Positions 34,757 to 45,430 of a stretch of 64,000 nt of DNA are shown piece by piece. Position 1 is the first letter of the stretch; the number at the start of each line of letters is the position of its first letter. The stretch is taken from positions 248,001 through 312,000 of the forward strand of contig NZ_QJJJ01000001.1 of NCBI RefSeq assembly GCF_003201865.1, written 5' to 3'. The DNA comes from Methylobacterium sp. B4 (lineage in GTDB: Bacteria > Pseudomonadota > Alphaproteobacteria > Rhizobiales > Beijerinckiaceae). The position numbers were made by a program, and so were the translations under genes. The notes under the pieces were generated by a model, which did no database searches, had not been told where the DNA came from, and saw nothing but the letters and a program-made list of their open reading frames with translations.

Positions 34757-35815
34757 GTGAGCACCGAACCCTCGCCCTGGTGGCATCCCGGCATCCACGC
34801 GGATCGCCGGCCCCTGCTCCTGACCCGCAACCGCATCCTCGCGGCCTTCCGCGGGCATTTCGCGCGGCACGACTTCGTTGAGGTGGAGGCCGCCGCGCTG
34901 CAGGTCTCTCCGGGCAACGAGGCGCATCTCTCCGCCTTCGCCACCGAGGCGATCCTGCCCGACGGACGCCGCGAGACGCTCTACCTGCACACCTCGCCGG
35001 AATTCGCCTGCAAGAAGCTGCTGGCCGCGGGCGAGCCGCGCCTCTTCAGCCTCGCCCGCGTCTTCCGCAACCGCGAGCGCGGCGCCCTGCACCATCCCGA
35101 GTTCACGATGCTCGAATGGTACCGGGCCGGTGAGACCTACGACGCACTGATGGCCGATTGCGCCGTGCTGCTCGCGCTCGCCGCCGAGACCGCCGGAGCA
35201 AAGCGGCTGAGCTTCCGCGGGCGCGAGGTCGATCCTTTCGCCCCCTTCGAGCGGCTGACCCTGGCCGAGGCGTTCCACCGCTTCGCCGCCATCGACCTCC
35301 TCGCCACCGTTTCGGCGGACGGCGCGACCGACCGCGACGCGCTCGCCGATGCGGTGATGACCCGGGGCCTGCGCGTGGCCGCCGACGACAGCTGGGCCGA
35401 CCTGTTCAGCCGCGTCCTCGTCGGGCTGATCGAGCCGCATCTCGGCCAGGGCCGCCCGACCATCCTGTGCGAGTATCCCGTCAGCGAGGCCGCGCTCGCC
35501 CGGCCGAGCCCGCGCGATCCCCGCGTCGCCGAACGCTTCGAGCTCTATGCCTGCGGCGTCGAGCTCGCCAACGCCTTCGGCGAGCTGATCGACCCGGAAG
35601 AGCAGCGCCGCCGCTTCGAGGCGGAGATGGCGGAGAAGGCCCGGATCTACGGCGAGCGCTATCCGATCGACGAGGATTTCCTGGCGGCACTCGCCCTCAT
35701 GCCCGAGGCCAGCGGCACCGCGCTCGGCTTCGACCGGCTGGTGATGCTGGCCACGGCCGCGCCGCGGATCGACGACGTGATCTGGACGCCGGTGGTCCGG
35801 GGACAGGCCCGGTGA
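34757..35815 (+). CDS. epmA: EF-P beta-lysine ligase EpmA
   Basis: A 352-residue class II lysyl-tRNA-synthetase paralogue without the anticodon-binding domain. It activates (R)-beta-lysine and attaches it to Lys33 of EF-P. Class II motif 2 is FRNRERGALHHPEFTMLEWY and motif 3 is GTALGFDRLVM; the intervening FELYACGVELANAFGEL is typical of EpmA (also GenX, PoxA, YjeA). The start is GTG at 34757. Its stop overlaps the epmB start by 4 bp (GTGA). Confidence 0.94.
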   Translation: MSTEPSPWWHPGIHADRRPLLLTRNRILAAFRGHFARHDFVEVEAAALQVSPGNEAHLSAFATEAILPDGRRETLYLHTSPEFACKKLLAAGEPRLFSLARVFRNRERGALHHPEFTMLEWYRAGETYDALMADCAVLLALAAETAGAKRLSFRGREVDPFAPFERLTLAEAFHRFAAIDLLATVSADGATDRDALADAVMTRGLRVAADDSWADLFSRVLVGLIEPHLGQGRPTILCEYPVSEAALARPSPRDPRVAERFELYACGVELANAFGELIDPEEQRRRFEAEMAEKARIYGERYPIDEDFLAALALMPEASGTALGFDRLVMLATAAPRIDDVIWTPVVRGQAR

Positions 35816-36873
35816 GTATCGCCCTCAAGAGCCCCGCGGCGCTGGCCCAGGCCGGGCTTGTGCCGGCCGCCGACCTGCCCGCCCTGGAGCGGGTCGCCGG
35901 TCGCTACGCCGTCTCGGTCACGGCCGACATGGCCGAGCTGATCGAGCCGGGTGCCCCCGATGATCCCATCGCCCGCCAATTCGTGCCGCGCGCCGAGGAG
36001 ATCGAGACGGGTCCCCATGAGCGCGCCGATCCCATCGGCGACGACGTGCACGAGCCGGTGCCGGGCATTGTCCACCGCTATCCCGACCGGGTGCTGCTGA
36101 AGCCGCTGCATGTCTGTCCGGTCTATTGCCGCTTCTGCTTCCGCCGCGAGCGCGTCGGGCCCGAGGGACAGGGCTCCCTGAGCGAGGCGCAGCTGGCGGG
36201 GGCCTACGCCTACGTCGCGGCGCAGCCGGAGATCTGGGAGGTGGTGGTGACGGGCGGCGACCCCTTCGCCCTCTCGCCCCGCCGGCTCGGGAGCATCGCC
36301 GCGGCGCTCGGCGCGATCCCGCACGTGCGGGTTCTGCGCTTCCACACCCGCGTGCCCGTGGTCGAGCCGGCTCGCGTGGACGAGCGGCTGGTGGCCGCGC
36401 TCAAGCGCTTCCCCGGTGCGGTGTTCGTGGCGCTCCACGCCAACCACCCGCGGGAATTCACGCAGGCCGCGCGCGGGGCGATCGCCCGGCTGGTCGATGC
36501 CGGCATTCCTATGGTGAGCCAGAGCGTGCTGCTGCGCGGCGTCAACGACGACGCGGCGACCCTGGACGCCCTGATGCGCCGCTTCGTCGAGAACCGGATC
36601 AAGCCCTACTACCTGCACCACGGCGATCTGGCGCCGGGAACGGGCCACCTGCGCACGAGCCTGCCCGAGGGGCAGGCGCTGATGCGGGGCCTGCGGGGCC
36701 GCCTCTCCGGCCTCGCTCAGCCGCTCTACGTGCTCGATATCCCCGGCGGTCACGGAAAGGTGCCGGTGGGGCCGGGCTATCTGGAGGAATCGGACGGGGC
36801 GTGGCAGGTGACCGACCCGCGGGGGGCGGTTCACCCTTATCCGCCCGCGACAGACGACGAGGACGAGCGATGA
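35812..36873 (+). CDS. epmB: EF-P lysine 2,3-aminomutase EpmB
   Basis: A 353-residue radical-SAM enzyme that converts alpha-lysine to (R)-beta-lysine for EpmA. The 4Fe-4S cluster motif is Cys102-x3-Cys106-x2-Cys109 (CPVYCRFCF); VVVTGGDPFALSP and KPYYLHHGDLAPGTGHL line the barrel; the PLP lysine is Lys316 in IPGGHGKVPV. The start is GTG at 35812, coupled to epmA. It overlaps the next gene by 4 bp (ATGA). Confidence 0.93.
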   Translation: MSIALKSPAALAQAGLVPAADLPALERVAGRYAVSVTADMAELIEPGAPDDPIARQFVPRAEEIETGPHERADPIGDDVHEPVPGIVHRYPDRVLLKPLHVCPVYCRFCFRRERVGPEGQGSLSEAQLAGAYAYVAAQPEIWEVVVTGGDPFALSPRRLGSIAAALGAIPHVRVLRFHTRVPVVEPARVDERLVAALKRFPGAVFVALHANHPREFTQAARGAIARLVDAGIPMVSQSVLLRGVNDDAATLDALMRRFVENRIKPYYLHHGDLAPGTGHLRTSLPEGQALMRGLRGRLSGLAQPLYVLDIPGGHGKVPVGPGYLEESDGAWQVTDPRGAVHPYPPATDDEDER

Positions 36874-37493
36874 CGCGCAGGCTGTGGGGACGGGCGAGCT
36901 CCGGCAACGTCCAGAAGGCGCTCTGGGCGCTCGACGAATTGGGCTTGCCCTACGAGGCGATCGAGGCGGGCGGTGCCCACGGCATCGTCGGCGAAGCGGC
37001 CTACCGGGCGATGAACCCGAACGGCCTCGTGCCGACGCTGGAAGAGGATGGCTTCGTGCTCTGGGAGTCGAACGCGATCCTGCGCTACCTCGCTCATGCC
37101 CATGGCGGCCCCCTCGCCCTGCCGGAGGAGCCCCGCGCCCGGGCGCTGGTCGATCAGTGGCTCGACTGGCAGGCCACGTCCTTCACGCCGGCCATGCGCG
37201 ACGCTTTCCTCCAGCTCGTGCGCTTCGCGCCCGAGAAGCGCGATAGCGCCGTGGTCGAGGCTTCGCGAGCCAGTTCCGAGCGCTGCGCCGCCCTGCTCGA
37301 CCGGCACCTGGCCGGGACGCCCTACGTGGCGGGCGAGCGCTTCTCCATCGCCGACATCGCCGTGGGGCTCGCGGCGAACCGCTGGTTCCAGCTTCCCCTG
37401 GCGCGGGAGGAGCGGCCCGGCATCCGGCGCTGGCTCGCGACGCTGGCGCAACGTCCCGCCTCCTCGGCCGTTCTGTCGCTGCCGCTCACCTGA
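36870..37493 (+). CDS. Glutathione S-transferase family protein
   Basis: A 207-residue protein with the GST layout. The N-terminal thioredoxin fold is RLWGRASSGNVQKALWALDELGLPYE, with the cis-Pro NGLVPTLEEDG and WESNAILRYLA (glutathione-contacting ES pair). The C-terminal helical domain ends with PYVAGERFSIADIAVG, the N-capping box. SSGN at positions 10-13 suggests a serine-type active site. The start codon overlaps the epmB stop (ATGA), so it is co-translated with the EF-P modification genes; whether it relates to EF-P is unknown. Confidence 0.88.
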   Translation: MTRRLWGRASSGNVQKALWALDELGLPYEAIEAGGAHGIVGEAAYRAMNPNGLVPTLEEDGFVLWESNAILRYLAHAHGGPLALPEEPRARALVDQWLDWQATSFTPAMRDAFLQLVRFAPEKRDSAVVEASRASSERCAALLDRHLAGTPYVAGERFSIADIAVGLAANRWFQLPLAREERPGIRRWLATLAQRPASSAVLSLPLT

Positions 37494-37518
37494 GCCGTTC
37501 GCGGCGGAGGGCCGGACC

Positions 37519-38352
37519 GTGACCGATGCCGCATCCGGATCAGGACTGAAGAAGATGTTCTTCCCGCTCTCGAAGCTCGTCTTCTTCGTCCTCACTCCTT
37601 CGAACTTCCTGATCCTGCTCGGACTCCTCGGCTGCCTGCTGCTCTTCACCGAGTTCGGCCGCGGCTTCGGACGCGTCCTCGTCGCGGCCGGCTTCGTCGG
37701 GCTCCTCGTGGCCGGGCTCTCGCCGCTCTCGGCCTGGGTGCTGATGCCGCTGGAGAACCGGTTTCCCGCCTTCGCCGACGACGGCATGCCGGTCACCGGC
37801 ATCATCGTGCTCGGCGGCGCGGTGGAGGCGGACACCTCGATCGGGCGCGACCAGATCAGCGTCAACGACGCGGGCGAGCGGCCGATCGCCTTCGCCGACC
37901 TCGCCCGGCGATACCCGCAGGCGCGCCTCGTCTTCTCGGGCGGGGCGGGCAGCACCCGCGAGGACGCGGTCTCGGAGGCCGAGATCGTCAGCCGCTTCGC
38001 CGACACGCTGGGCGTGCCGCGCAACCGCCTGATCCTGGAGCAGCAATCGCGCAACACCCGCGAGAACGCGGTCTTCTCCGCGCGCATGACCCAGCCCAAG
38101 CCCGGGGAGCGATGGCTTCTCGTGACCTCAGCCTGGCACATGCCGCGGGCGATCGGCTGCTTCCGCAAGGCCGGCTTCGCGGTGACCGCCTACCCGGTGG
38201 ATTACCGCACCAACTGGCCTCGCGACGCGTACCGCTTCGCCACCTTCGCCTCCGACGGTTTGAAGGAGCTCGATATCGGCGTGAAGGAGTGGGTCGGCAT
38301 GATCGCCTACAAGTTCGCAGGCTACACCGACGAGGTGATGTCGGCGCCGTAG
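37519..38352 (+). CDS. YdcF/ElyC-like DUF218 membrane protein
   Basis: A 277-residue protein with two N-terminal membrane segments (about 20-68) and a periplasmic DUF218 domain. Key motifs are GIIVLGGAVE, ARLVFSGGAGS, SEAEIVSRFADTLGVP, LILEQQSRNTRENAVFSA and LLVTSAWHMPRAIGCFRKAG. ElyC-type members affect envelope polysaccharide metabolism in E. coli. The GTG start at 37519 follows GGAGG by 10 bases; the first in-frame ATG (37555) would lose 12 residues. Confidence 0.85.
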   Translation: MTDAASGSGLKKMFFPLSKLVFFVLTPSNFLILLGLLGCLLLFTEFGRGFGRVLVAAGFVGLLVAGLSPLSAWVLMPLENRFPAFADDGMPVTGIIVLGGAVEADTSIGRDQISVNDAGERPIAFADLARRYPQARLVFSGGAGSTREDAVSEAEIVSRFADTLGVPRNRLILEQQSRNTRENAVFSARMTQPKPGERWLLVTSAWHMPRAIGCFRKAGFAVTAYPVDYRTNWPRDAYRFATFASDGLKELDIGVKEWVGMIAYKFAGYTDEVMSAP

Positions 38353-38389
38353 CGGAGCCTCAGTCCGTTCCCGTCTGATCGCCCCGGAT

Positions 38390-38482
38390 CGTCACGGCGA
38401 GGCGGAGCCGGAGCCATCCGGCGCTCCGCACGATCCGGAGGGATCGCGCCGCTGGATCGCTTCGCGTCCGCTCGCGATGACG
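38390..38482. repeat. Intergenic palindromic repeat, copy A
   Basis: The unit begins CGTCACGGCGAG and ends CTCGCGATGACG; these ends are inverted repeats matching at 10 of 12 positions. Inside are GGATCGCTTCGCGTCCG and a GGAGCCATCCGGCGCTCC segment. The arrangement (CGTCAxxGCGAG...TCGCTTCGC...CTCGCxATGACG) is the recurrent intergenic repeat of Rhizobiales. It lies between the convergent YdcF-like and DUF3253 genes. A related copy occurs at 40510-40643. Confidence 0.6.
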
Positions 38483-38521
38483 GTCCGCGGTGAAGGCCTG
38501 GGCCATAGAACGGAAGCCGTG

Positions 38522-38785
38522 TCAGCCCCGCGGCAGGCTGAGCCGGTAGATCCCGCGAAAATCCTCCGGGTCCGGCACCGGCTTGCCTTTCCGAAGGATC
38601 TGCACCCGGCCCTCCTTGGTCAGCCGCACGGCGACGCGGCGCACCGGCTGCATCAGCGGACTCCAGCCGTCCGGATGCGGGCCGCCGAGCGCGCGGGCGA
38701 CCTCGGAAGGGCAGCAGGTCTTGTCCGCCCCGCGCTCGGTCACGAGGCGCAGCAAGGTCTCTTCGATCGCGGCCTCATCGGCCAT
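38522..38785 (-). CDS. DUF3253 small protein
   Basis: An 87-residue protein with a winged-helix-like DUF3253 pattern: EETLLRLVTERGADKTCCPSEVARALGG, WSPLMQPVRRVAVRLTKEGRVQILRKGKPV and DFRGIYRLSLPRG. Its function is unknown; the domain resembles a small DNA-binding fold. The ATG at 38785 lies 6 bases after a perfect GAGGAGG ribosome-binding site, which decides it over the ATG two codons upstream. It overlaps the end of the DUF599 gene by 11 bp. Confidence 0.8.
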   Translation of the reverse strand: MADEAAIEETLLRLVTERGADKTCCPSEVARALGGPHPDGWSPLMQPVRRVAVRLTKEGRVQILRKGKPVPDPEDFRGIYRLSLPRG

Positions 38786-39488
38786 GCACATCCTCCTCGG
38801 CGAGCAGAAAGGCGCGGATGCGTGAGGAGAACTGACGCCGCCACATCACCCAGACCACACTCGCGGTTGCCAGCATCATCACCGGCGCGCTCACGAACCA
38901 GCCGAGATAGGCCAGCGCGAACAGGAAGGCACGCTGGCCCTTCGCGAAATGCGAGCCCGCCGCCACGTTCATCGCGCCGGCCCGTTCGGCCGCACGGAGC
39001 ATCACCGCCTCGGAGGCACCCGAGCCTTTGGGCGGCACCGCGCCGATCAGGATGGCGCCGTAGTTGAACAGCCGGTAGGCCCAGGCGAACTTGAAGAAGG
39101 CGTAGACGAACACGACCGCCAGCCCGGCGACCTTGATCTCCCAGGTCTGGCGGGTGGTGCCCGCGCCGAAGGGCAGCGCGGAGAACAGGTTCAGCACGTC
39201 GTCGCCCGAGCGCGACAGCGTCAGCACCGAGCCGAGCGCGATCAGCGAGGTCGAGGCGAAGAAGGCGGTGCCGTTCTGCAGCGAGGCGTTGATCGTCGTG
39301 TCCACGACCCGGTTGTCCCGGGTGATCATCTGCGCCGCCCAACGGTGCCGCTGCCGGTTCATGATCTGGCTGAGGCTCAGCCGGTCGCCGCGCCGCCGCT
39401 GCACGGCGAGGCTGTAGCCGGCCCAGGACGCCACGAAGAAGACGAGGGCCGCGAAGTCGAGCGGGGAGAAGGCGTGGAGGTCCCACAT
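38775..39488 (-). CDS. DUF599 integral membrane protein
   Basis: A 237-residue protein with about four transmembrane segments. It has the DUF599 motifs WAGYSLAVQ, SLSQIMNRQRHRWAAQMITRDNRVVDTTINASLQNGTAFFAST and FAWAYRLFNYGAILIGAVP. Function is unknown. The start at 39488 (MWDLHAFSPLDF) begins directly before the first membrane segment; the upstream extension is basic and not conserved in style. It is followed by the overlapping DUF3253 gene. Confidence 0.85.
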   Translation of the reverse strand: MWDLHAFSPLDFAALVFFVASWAGYSLAVQRRRGDRLSLSQIMNRQRHRWAAQMITRDNRVVDTTINASLQNGTAFFASTSLIALGSVLTLSRSGDDVLNLFSALPFGAGTTRQTWEIKVAGLAVVFVYAFFKFAWAYRLFNYGAILIGAVPPKGSGASEAVMLRAAERAGAMNVAAGSHFAKGQRAFLFALAYLGWFVSAPVMMLATASVVWVMWRRQFSSRIRAFLLAEEDVHGR

Positions 39489-39573
39489 GGTCAGGGCGTC
39501 GTCCCGCCGGTCGGAAAGGTCATGGCTCCGGCGGCTACAGGCCGGACGGCCGCACGGCAAGTCCCGCCGGCTT

Positions 39574-39852
39574 CTACCCGCGGATCTCGAAGCCCTCGCC
39601 CTCGGCGTCCGCCTCCGTCACCTCGATGCCGTCGACCCGGGCGGCGAAGGGGCCGCGTCGGCACTCGGCGAGAAGCGCCTCGACCGCCTCGGCGGGGCCG
39701 GAGAACAGCGCTTCGACCGTGCGGTCGGGACGGTTGCGGACCCAGCCCGCGACGCCGTGCCGGTCCGCCCGCTTCTTGGTCCAGGCGCGGTAGGACACGC
39801 CCTGCACGCGGCCGCGGATCACCGCGCGGATGGTTTTTCTCTCGGTGCTCAC
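39574..39852 (-). CDS. acyP: Acylphosphatase
   Basis: A 92-residue enzyme that hydrolyses acyl phosphates such as carbamoyl and acetyl phosphate. The phosphate-binding loop is RGRVQGVSYRAW with catalytic Arg22, and WVRNRPD carries catalytic Asn40. GTVEALFSG-like VEALFSGPAEAV follows. The start is GTG at 39852, which gives the standard family length; no ATG lies in position. It is a single-domain cytosolic protein. Confidence 0.92.
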   Translation of the reverse strand: MSTERKTIRAVIRGRVQGVSYRAWTKKRADRHGVAGWVRNRPDRTVEALFSGPAEAVEALLAECRRGPFAARVDGIEVTEADAEGEGFEIRG

Positions 39853-39986
39853 GACGGACGGGACTCCCGAAACGCAGGTCCGGGAGTTCTGCCGTCTCCC
39901 GGGGAGCGGGCGGGCGCCCGCGGCTGGCCGCCTGGATACCACGCCGCCGCGCTCGGCGCCGAGGAAGGCCGGGCTCGTTCCGGGTC

Positions 39987-40418
39987 TCAGGCCGGAGCCC
40001 GGCGCTTCCAGCCGCGGATCTCCTGAAGATAGGCGCCGGGCAACTGCGCCGCCTGCCCCGCGGCGAGCACGGCTTCGAGATAGCCCGGGCGGGGCAGGCC
40101 TCCGGACGGGCTGCGGCCGAGATAGATCAGGGCGCGCTTGGTGCCGCCCTCGGCGACGATGGGCTGGTAGGCCTTCACGTAGAGGCCGCCCGCCACGCCC
40201 TCGTAGCGGTCGAGGGCCGGCACGTCGGAGAGCGCCAGTTCCCACAGCACGCCCCAGACCGTCGAGCCGGGCGCGCGCACCGCGGAGGCCCAGCCCTCGC
40301 GCATGATGACGAAGCGGTGCCGCGGCAGCCGCCCGCGCCCGATCAACCGCGAGGCCGGGCAGCGCTGGGCCATGGCGGCGGCGTCCATGTTGGCGCCGTA
40401 GGCGAAGTAGAGGGGCAT
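39987..40418 (-). CDS. Gamma-glutamylcyclotransferase-like protein
   Basis: A 143-residue GGCT-fold protein. It starts MPLYFAYGANMDAAAMAQRCP, the substrate-binding YGxN/S element, and contains ASAVRAPGSTVWGVLWEL and LDRYEGVAGGLY with the catalytic Glu. Family members cyclise gamma-glutamyl amines to 5-oxoproline; the exact substrate here is unknown. The C-terminal PRPGYLEAVLAAGQAAQLPGAYL is typical of the bacterial type. Confidence 0.82.
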   Translation of the reverse strand: MPLYFAYGANMDAAAMAQRCPASRLIGRGRLPRHRFVIMREGWASAVRAPGSTVWGVLWELALSDVPALDRYEGVAGGLYVKAYQPIVAEGGTKRALIYLGRSPSGGLPRPGYLEAVLAAGQAAQLPGAYLQEIRGWKRRAPA

Positions 40419-40509
40419 GAGTTTTTCAAAGCGGCGCGGGGTGCCGGCTCGCCCGGGACGCCGCGCCCGTGAGAGCGATCGCGCGCGAGGCGTGCCGGCG
40501 TCGCGGTCT

Positions 40510-40643
40510 GGATTGCTTGGCTGCCGCTCGCAACGACGGTCGAGACGGACCCGCATCGTCATTGCGAGGCGTCAGCCGAAGCGATCCGGGGCGCCGGCCG
40601 ACCCGGAAAGGTCGCACCGCCGGACCGCTTCGCGCGCGGTGAC
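40510..40643. repeat. Intergenic palindromic repeat, composite copy B
   Basis: Two head-to-tail parts of the same type as copy A: first GGATTGCTTGGCTGCCGCTCGCAACGACGG (a half unit), then CGTCATTGCGAGGCGTCAG...GACCGCTTCGCGCGCGGTGACC (a nearly full unit). It lies between the GGCT-like gene and pccA. Confidence 0.6.
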
Positions 40644-40654
40644 CGGGCCGCCGA

Positions 40655-42658
<2,004 letters not shown>

Positions 42659-42896
42659 CGCAGCCGCTTCTTCAGGGGGACTGTTCCGGCTCGCCCCTCC
42701 CGAAGGCAAGCCTGACCGCTTCCCGATAAAGCAGTTGTGCGAGAGACGGAAGCTGCGCCGCCCCGTCCAAAAGGCCAGCCTCGATGAAATCCGATTGACG
42801 GCTCATCAATTCGAATTTTTGCCGGTGCCGAAGCCTTCCCTTCCTCTCGATACCGAGTCCATGCCCGGTCTCGACTTTGTATTCATCATGCAGTCT

Positions 42897-43340
42897 TCAG
42901 GCGGCGCAGTGCAGGCGTCCGGCGCCGGCCGTCTGCGGCTCGCGGTTCATGCTCTTGGCCCGCAGGGCGAAGGCGATCAGCGTCTCGTCGCTGGTCTCGG
43001 CCTCGCGCACGATCTCCTGGGCGATGCGGCTGCCGAGCGCGGTGGGGCCCTTGCGGCCGGCGATGGAGGCGGCGAGCCACGCGGCCATCTCGCGGGTGAT
43101 GATGCCGGTGGGGCGCTCGCCGTGCACGGCGAAGTTCACGACTTCGGCCGTGACGAAGGCGCCGAAGCCCTCGTGGGTGTCGGCCACCGCCCGGTCGAGG
43201 GCGAGGAGCAGGTCGGCCTCGTCGCGACCCATGATGCCGTCGGGAAGGATCTCCCGGGCGAGCTCGCGGACATCGTCCTGGACGAGGCGGCCGGCATCGA
43301 CGATGCGGGTGCAGAACAGTTCAAGCGCAGTGTTGGTCAT
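42897..43340 (-). CDS. Helical hypothetical protein
   Basis: A 147-residue cytosolic protein, predicted mainly helical. The segment ILPDGIMGRDEADLLLALDRAVADTHEGFGAFV is EF-hand- or TerB-like in spacing (acidic, with Gly and Asp), and RKGPTALGSRIAQEIVREAE follows. I do not recognise a family. The start at 43340 (MTNTALELF) was preferred to the longer frame, whose first 19 residues are low-complexity. It lies 238 bp upstream of the pccA start, on the same strand. Confidence 0.65.
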   Translation of the reverse strand: MTNTALELFCTRIVDAGRLVQDDVRELAREILPDGIMGRDEADLLLALDRAVADTHEGFGAFVTAEVVNFAVHGERPTGIITREMAAWLAASIAGRKGPTALGSRIAQEIVREAETSDETLIAFALRAKSMNREPQTAGAGRLHCAA

Positions 43341-43512
43341 GGTCTGATGCCTCCCCGGCTCGGTTGCGCCGGTCTTCGTTCGTGTCTGTGCTGACATTAC
43401 GGGGCGGCAACGCTCGAACAGGTTAATGGCTAAATCTGAACCCGTGTTCAGGTAAACGCAGGCTCACGAATGAGCCTTTCGGAAATCTTGCTTCCCGAAA
43501 GTAAGACTCTCT

Positions 43513-44172
43513 TCAGCGAACCACGACCCGCGTCCCGACCGGCACGCGCGCGTAGAGATCCATCACGTCCTCGTTGAGCATGCGGATGCAGCCCGAGGAG
43601 ACCGCCTGCCCGATCGTCTCCGGCTCGTTGGTGCCGTGGATGCGGTAGAGCGTGTCCTTGCGGTTTTGCGCGAGGTAGAGGGCGCGGGCGCCGATCGGGC
43701 TGTAGGGACCGCCCTCCAGGCGCCCCGGCAGGTCGGGCCGCCGGCCGATCATCTCGGGGGCGGGGTTCCAGTCCGGCCATTCGAGCTTGCGGTCGATCTC
43801 CGCCGTGCCGGTCCAGGACTGGCCCTCCTTGCCGACCGAAACCGGGTAGCGCAGGGCCTTGCCGCCGGGCTGGACGAGGTAGAGCCGCCGCTCGGCGGTC
43901 CCCACCACGATGGTGCCCACCGGTTCCCGGGTCGGGAAGTCCACGCTGGTGCGGGCGATGGCCGGATCGACGGGGGCCTGCGGCGCCAGCTTCATCCAGG
44001 CCGCGTCCCGCTCCGGTCCCGGCGGCAGGGGTGGAACGGGCGGCAGGGCGGCGGTCTGGACCGGCATGGCGGACGGAGCGACGAGCGGTGCGATCTGTGC
44101 CGTCTGCGACGATTGGCAGGCGGCCAGCGGCGCGAGCCCCGCGAGGAGGACGAGGGCGGGCAGAGGGCGCAT
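43513..44172 (-). CDS. L,D-transpeptidase lipoprotein (YkuD domain)
   Basis: A 219-residue envelope enzyme. The signal peptide ends in the lipobox LAAC (Cys19), so it should be anchored as a lipoprotein. A Pro/Ala-rich linker leads to the YkuD domain (about 85-219): GTIVVGTAERRLYLVQPGGKALRYPVSVGKEG, then YRIHGTNEPETIGQAVSSGCIRM with catalytic His179 and Cys195. It forms 3-3 peptidoglycan cross-links or attaches proteins to peptidoglycan. It is monocistronic by position. Confidence 0.9.
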   Translation of the reverse strand: MRPLPALVLLAGLAPLAACQSSQTAQIAPLVAPSAMPVQTAALPPVPPLPPGPERDAAWMKLAPQAPVDPAIARTSVDFPTREPVGTIVVGTAERRLYLVQPGGKALRYPVSVGKEGQSWTGTAEIDRKLEWPDWNPAPEMIGRRPDLPGRLEGGPYSPIGARALYLAQNRKDTLYRIHGTNEPETIGQAVSSGCIRMLNEDVMDLYARVPVGTRVVVR

Positions 44173-44475
44173 GGCGGGGCCGGTCGTGCGAGGGCAACCA
44201 GCGAGTGTGACGAAGGGTTTATGGCCAAGCTGGGGCCGGGCGGCCTTCGCGGTGTGGAATCGGGACTTCCCGCGCGAAGAACGATTTCAGGCTGTTGCGC
44301 GCCGACGACAACGGCGACAAGCTCTGGTCCCAACAACAATGGCGGCAGGCCCGGCGGAACCGGAACCTGTCGCATCGGCGATGGACGAGGGCCGACCCGC
44401 ATCCGCGGGGCGGACCGCGACCAGACGGTCTCGTCGCGCTCCGGGCCACCGGCGCCGCACCCGGGAGAAACGACC

Positions 44476-45405
44476 CTGAGTACCCTTTACGTCACCCATC
44501 CGAGCGCCGTCGAACACATCGTCCCGACCGGCCATCCCGAGCGCCCCGCCCGCATGCAGGCGGTGGAGCGCGCGCTGGAACACGAGCGCTTCGCGCCCCT
44601 GGTGCGCTGCCACGCGCCGAAGGCCGAGACCTCGGTCGTCGAACTCGTGCACCCGGCCTCCTTCGTCGAGGCCCTCGTCGCGGCCTCCCCCACCGAGGGC
44701 TTCTTCCAGATCGACGGCGACACGATGATGTCCCCGGGCACGCTCGACACCTGCCTGCACGCGGTGGGCGGCTCGAACCACGCGGTCGACGCGGTGATGC
44801 GGGGCGAGAGCACCAACGCCTTCGTCGCCATGCGCCCGCCCGGCCACCACGCCGAGATCTCCCGCGCCATGGGCTTCTGCCTGTTCAACCACGCGGCCAT
44901 CGCCGCGCGCCATGCCCGCAAGGCGCACGGCGCTTCCCGGGTCGCGCTGGTGGATTGGGATGTCCATCACGGCAACGGCTCGCAGCACATCTTCTGGGCC
45001 GACCGGGACGTGATGTACGCCTCGACCCACCAGATGCCGCTGTTTCCCGGCACGGGCGCGACGGGGGAGCGGGGCGATCACGACACCATCGTCAACGCGC
45101 CGCTCAACGCCTTCGACGGCAGCGAGGTTTTCCGCGAAGCGTTCGAGGCGCGGATCCTGCCGCGGCTGGAGGCCTTCGCGCCGGACCTGATCGTCATCTC
45201 GGCAGGCTTCGACGCGCACAAGCTCGACCCGCTGGGCAACATCCAGCTCGATGAGGCGGATTTCGGCTGGGCGACGCGCAAGCTGATGGAGGTGGCCGAC
45301 CGCCACGCGGGCGGGCGCATCGTCTCGATCCTGGAGGGCGGCTACAGCCTGGACGGGCTCGGCCGCTCGGTGGCCGCCCACATGGATGCGCTGATGGGGC
45401 GGTGA
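44476..45405 (+). CDS. Histone deacetylase-family deacetylase with CTG start
   Basis: A 309-residue zinc-dependent deacetylase of the class II HDAC / acetylpolyamine amidohydrolase superfamily. Motifs: YVTHPSAVEHIVPTGHPERPARM, MRPPGHHAEISRAMGFCLFNHAAIAARHA (tandem His pair), VDWDVHHGNGSQHIFW with zinc ligands Asp and His, FPGTGATGERG and ISAGFDAHKLDPLG with the last Asp. The substrate could be an acetylated lysine, polyamine or small molecule. No ATG, GTG or TTG exists at the family N-terminus; a CTG at 44476 preceded 7 bases upstream by GGGAGA gives STLYVTHPS, so CTG initiation is inferred. Confidence 0.85.
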   Translation: MSTLYVTHPSAVEHIVPTGHPERPARMQAVERALEHERFAPLVRCHAPKAETSVVELVHPASFVEALVAASPTEGFFQIDGDTMMSPGTLDTCLHAVGGSNHAVDAVMRGESTNAFVAMRPPGHHAEISRAMGFCLFNHAAIAARHARKAHGASRVALVDWDVHHGNGSQHIFWADRDVMYASTHQMPLFPGTGATGERGDHDTIVNAPLNAFDGSEVFREAFEARILPRLEAFAPDLIVISAGFDAHKLDPLGNIQLDEADFGWATRKLMEVADRHAGGRIVSILEGGYSLDGLGRSVAAHMDALMGR

Positions 45406-45430
45406 GCCGGCACCGCCCCGGCCGTGCGGG

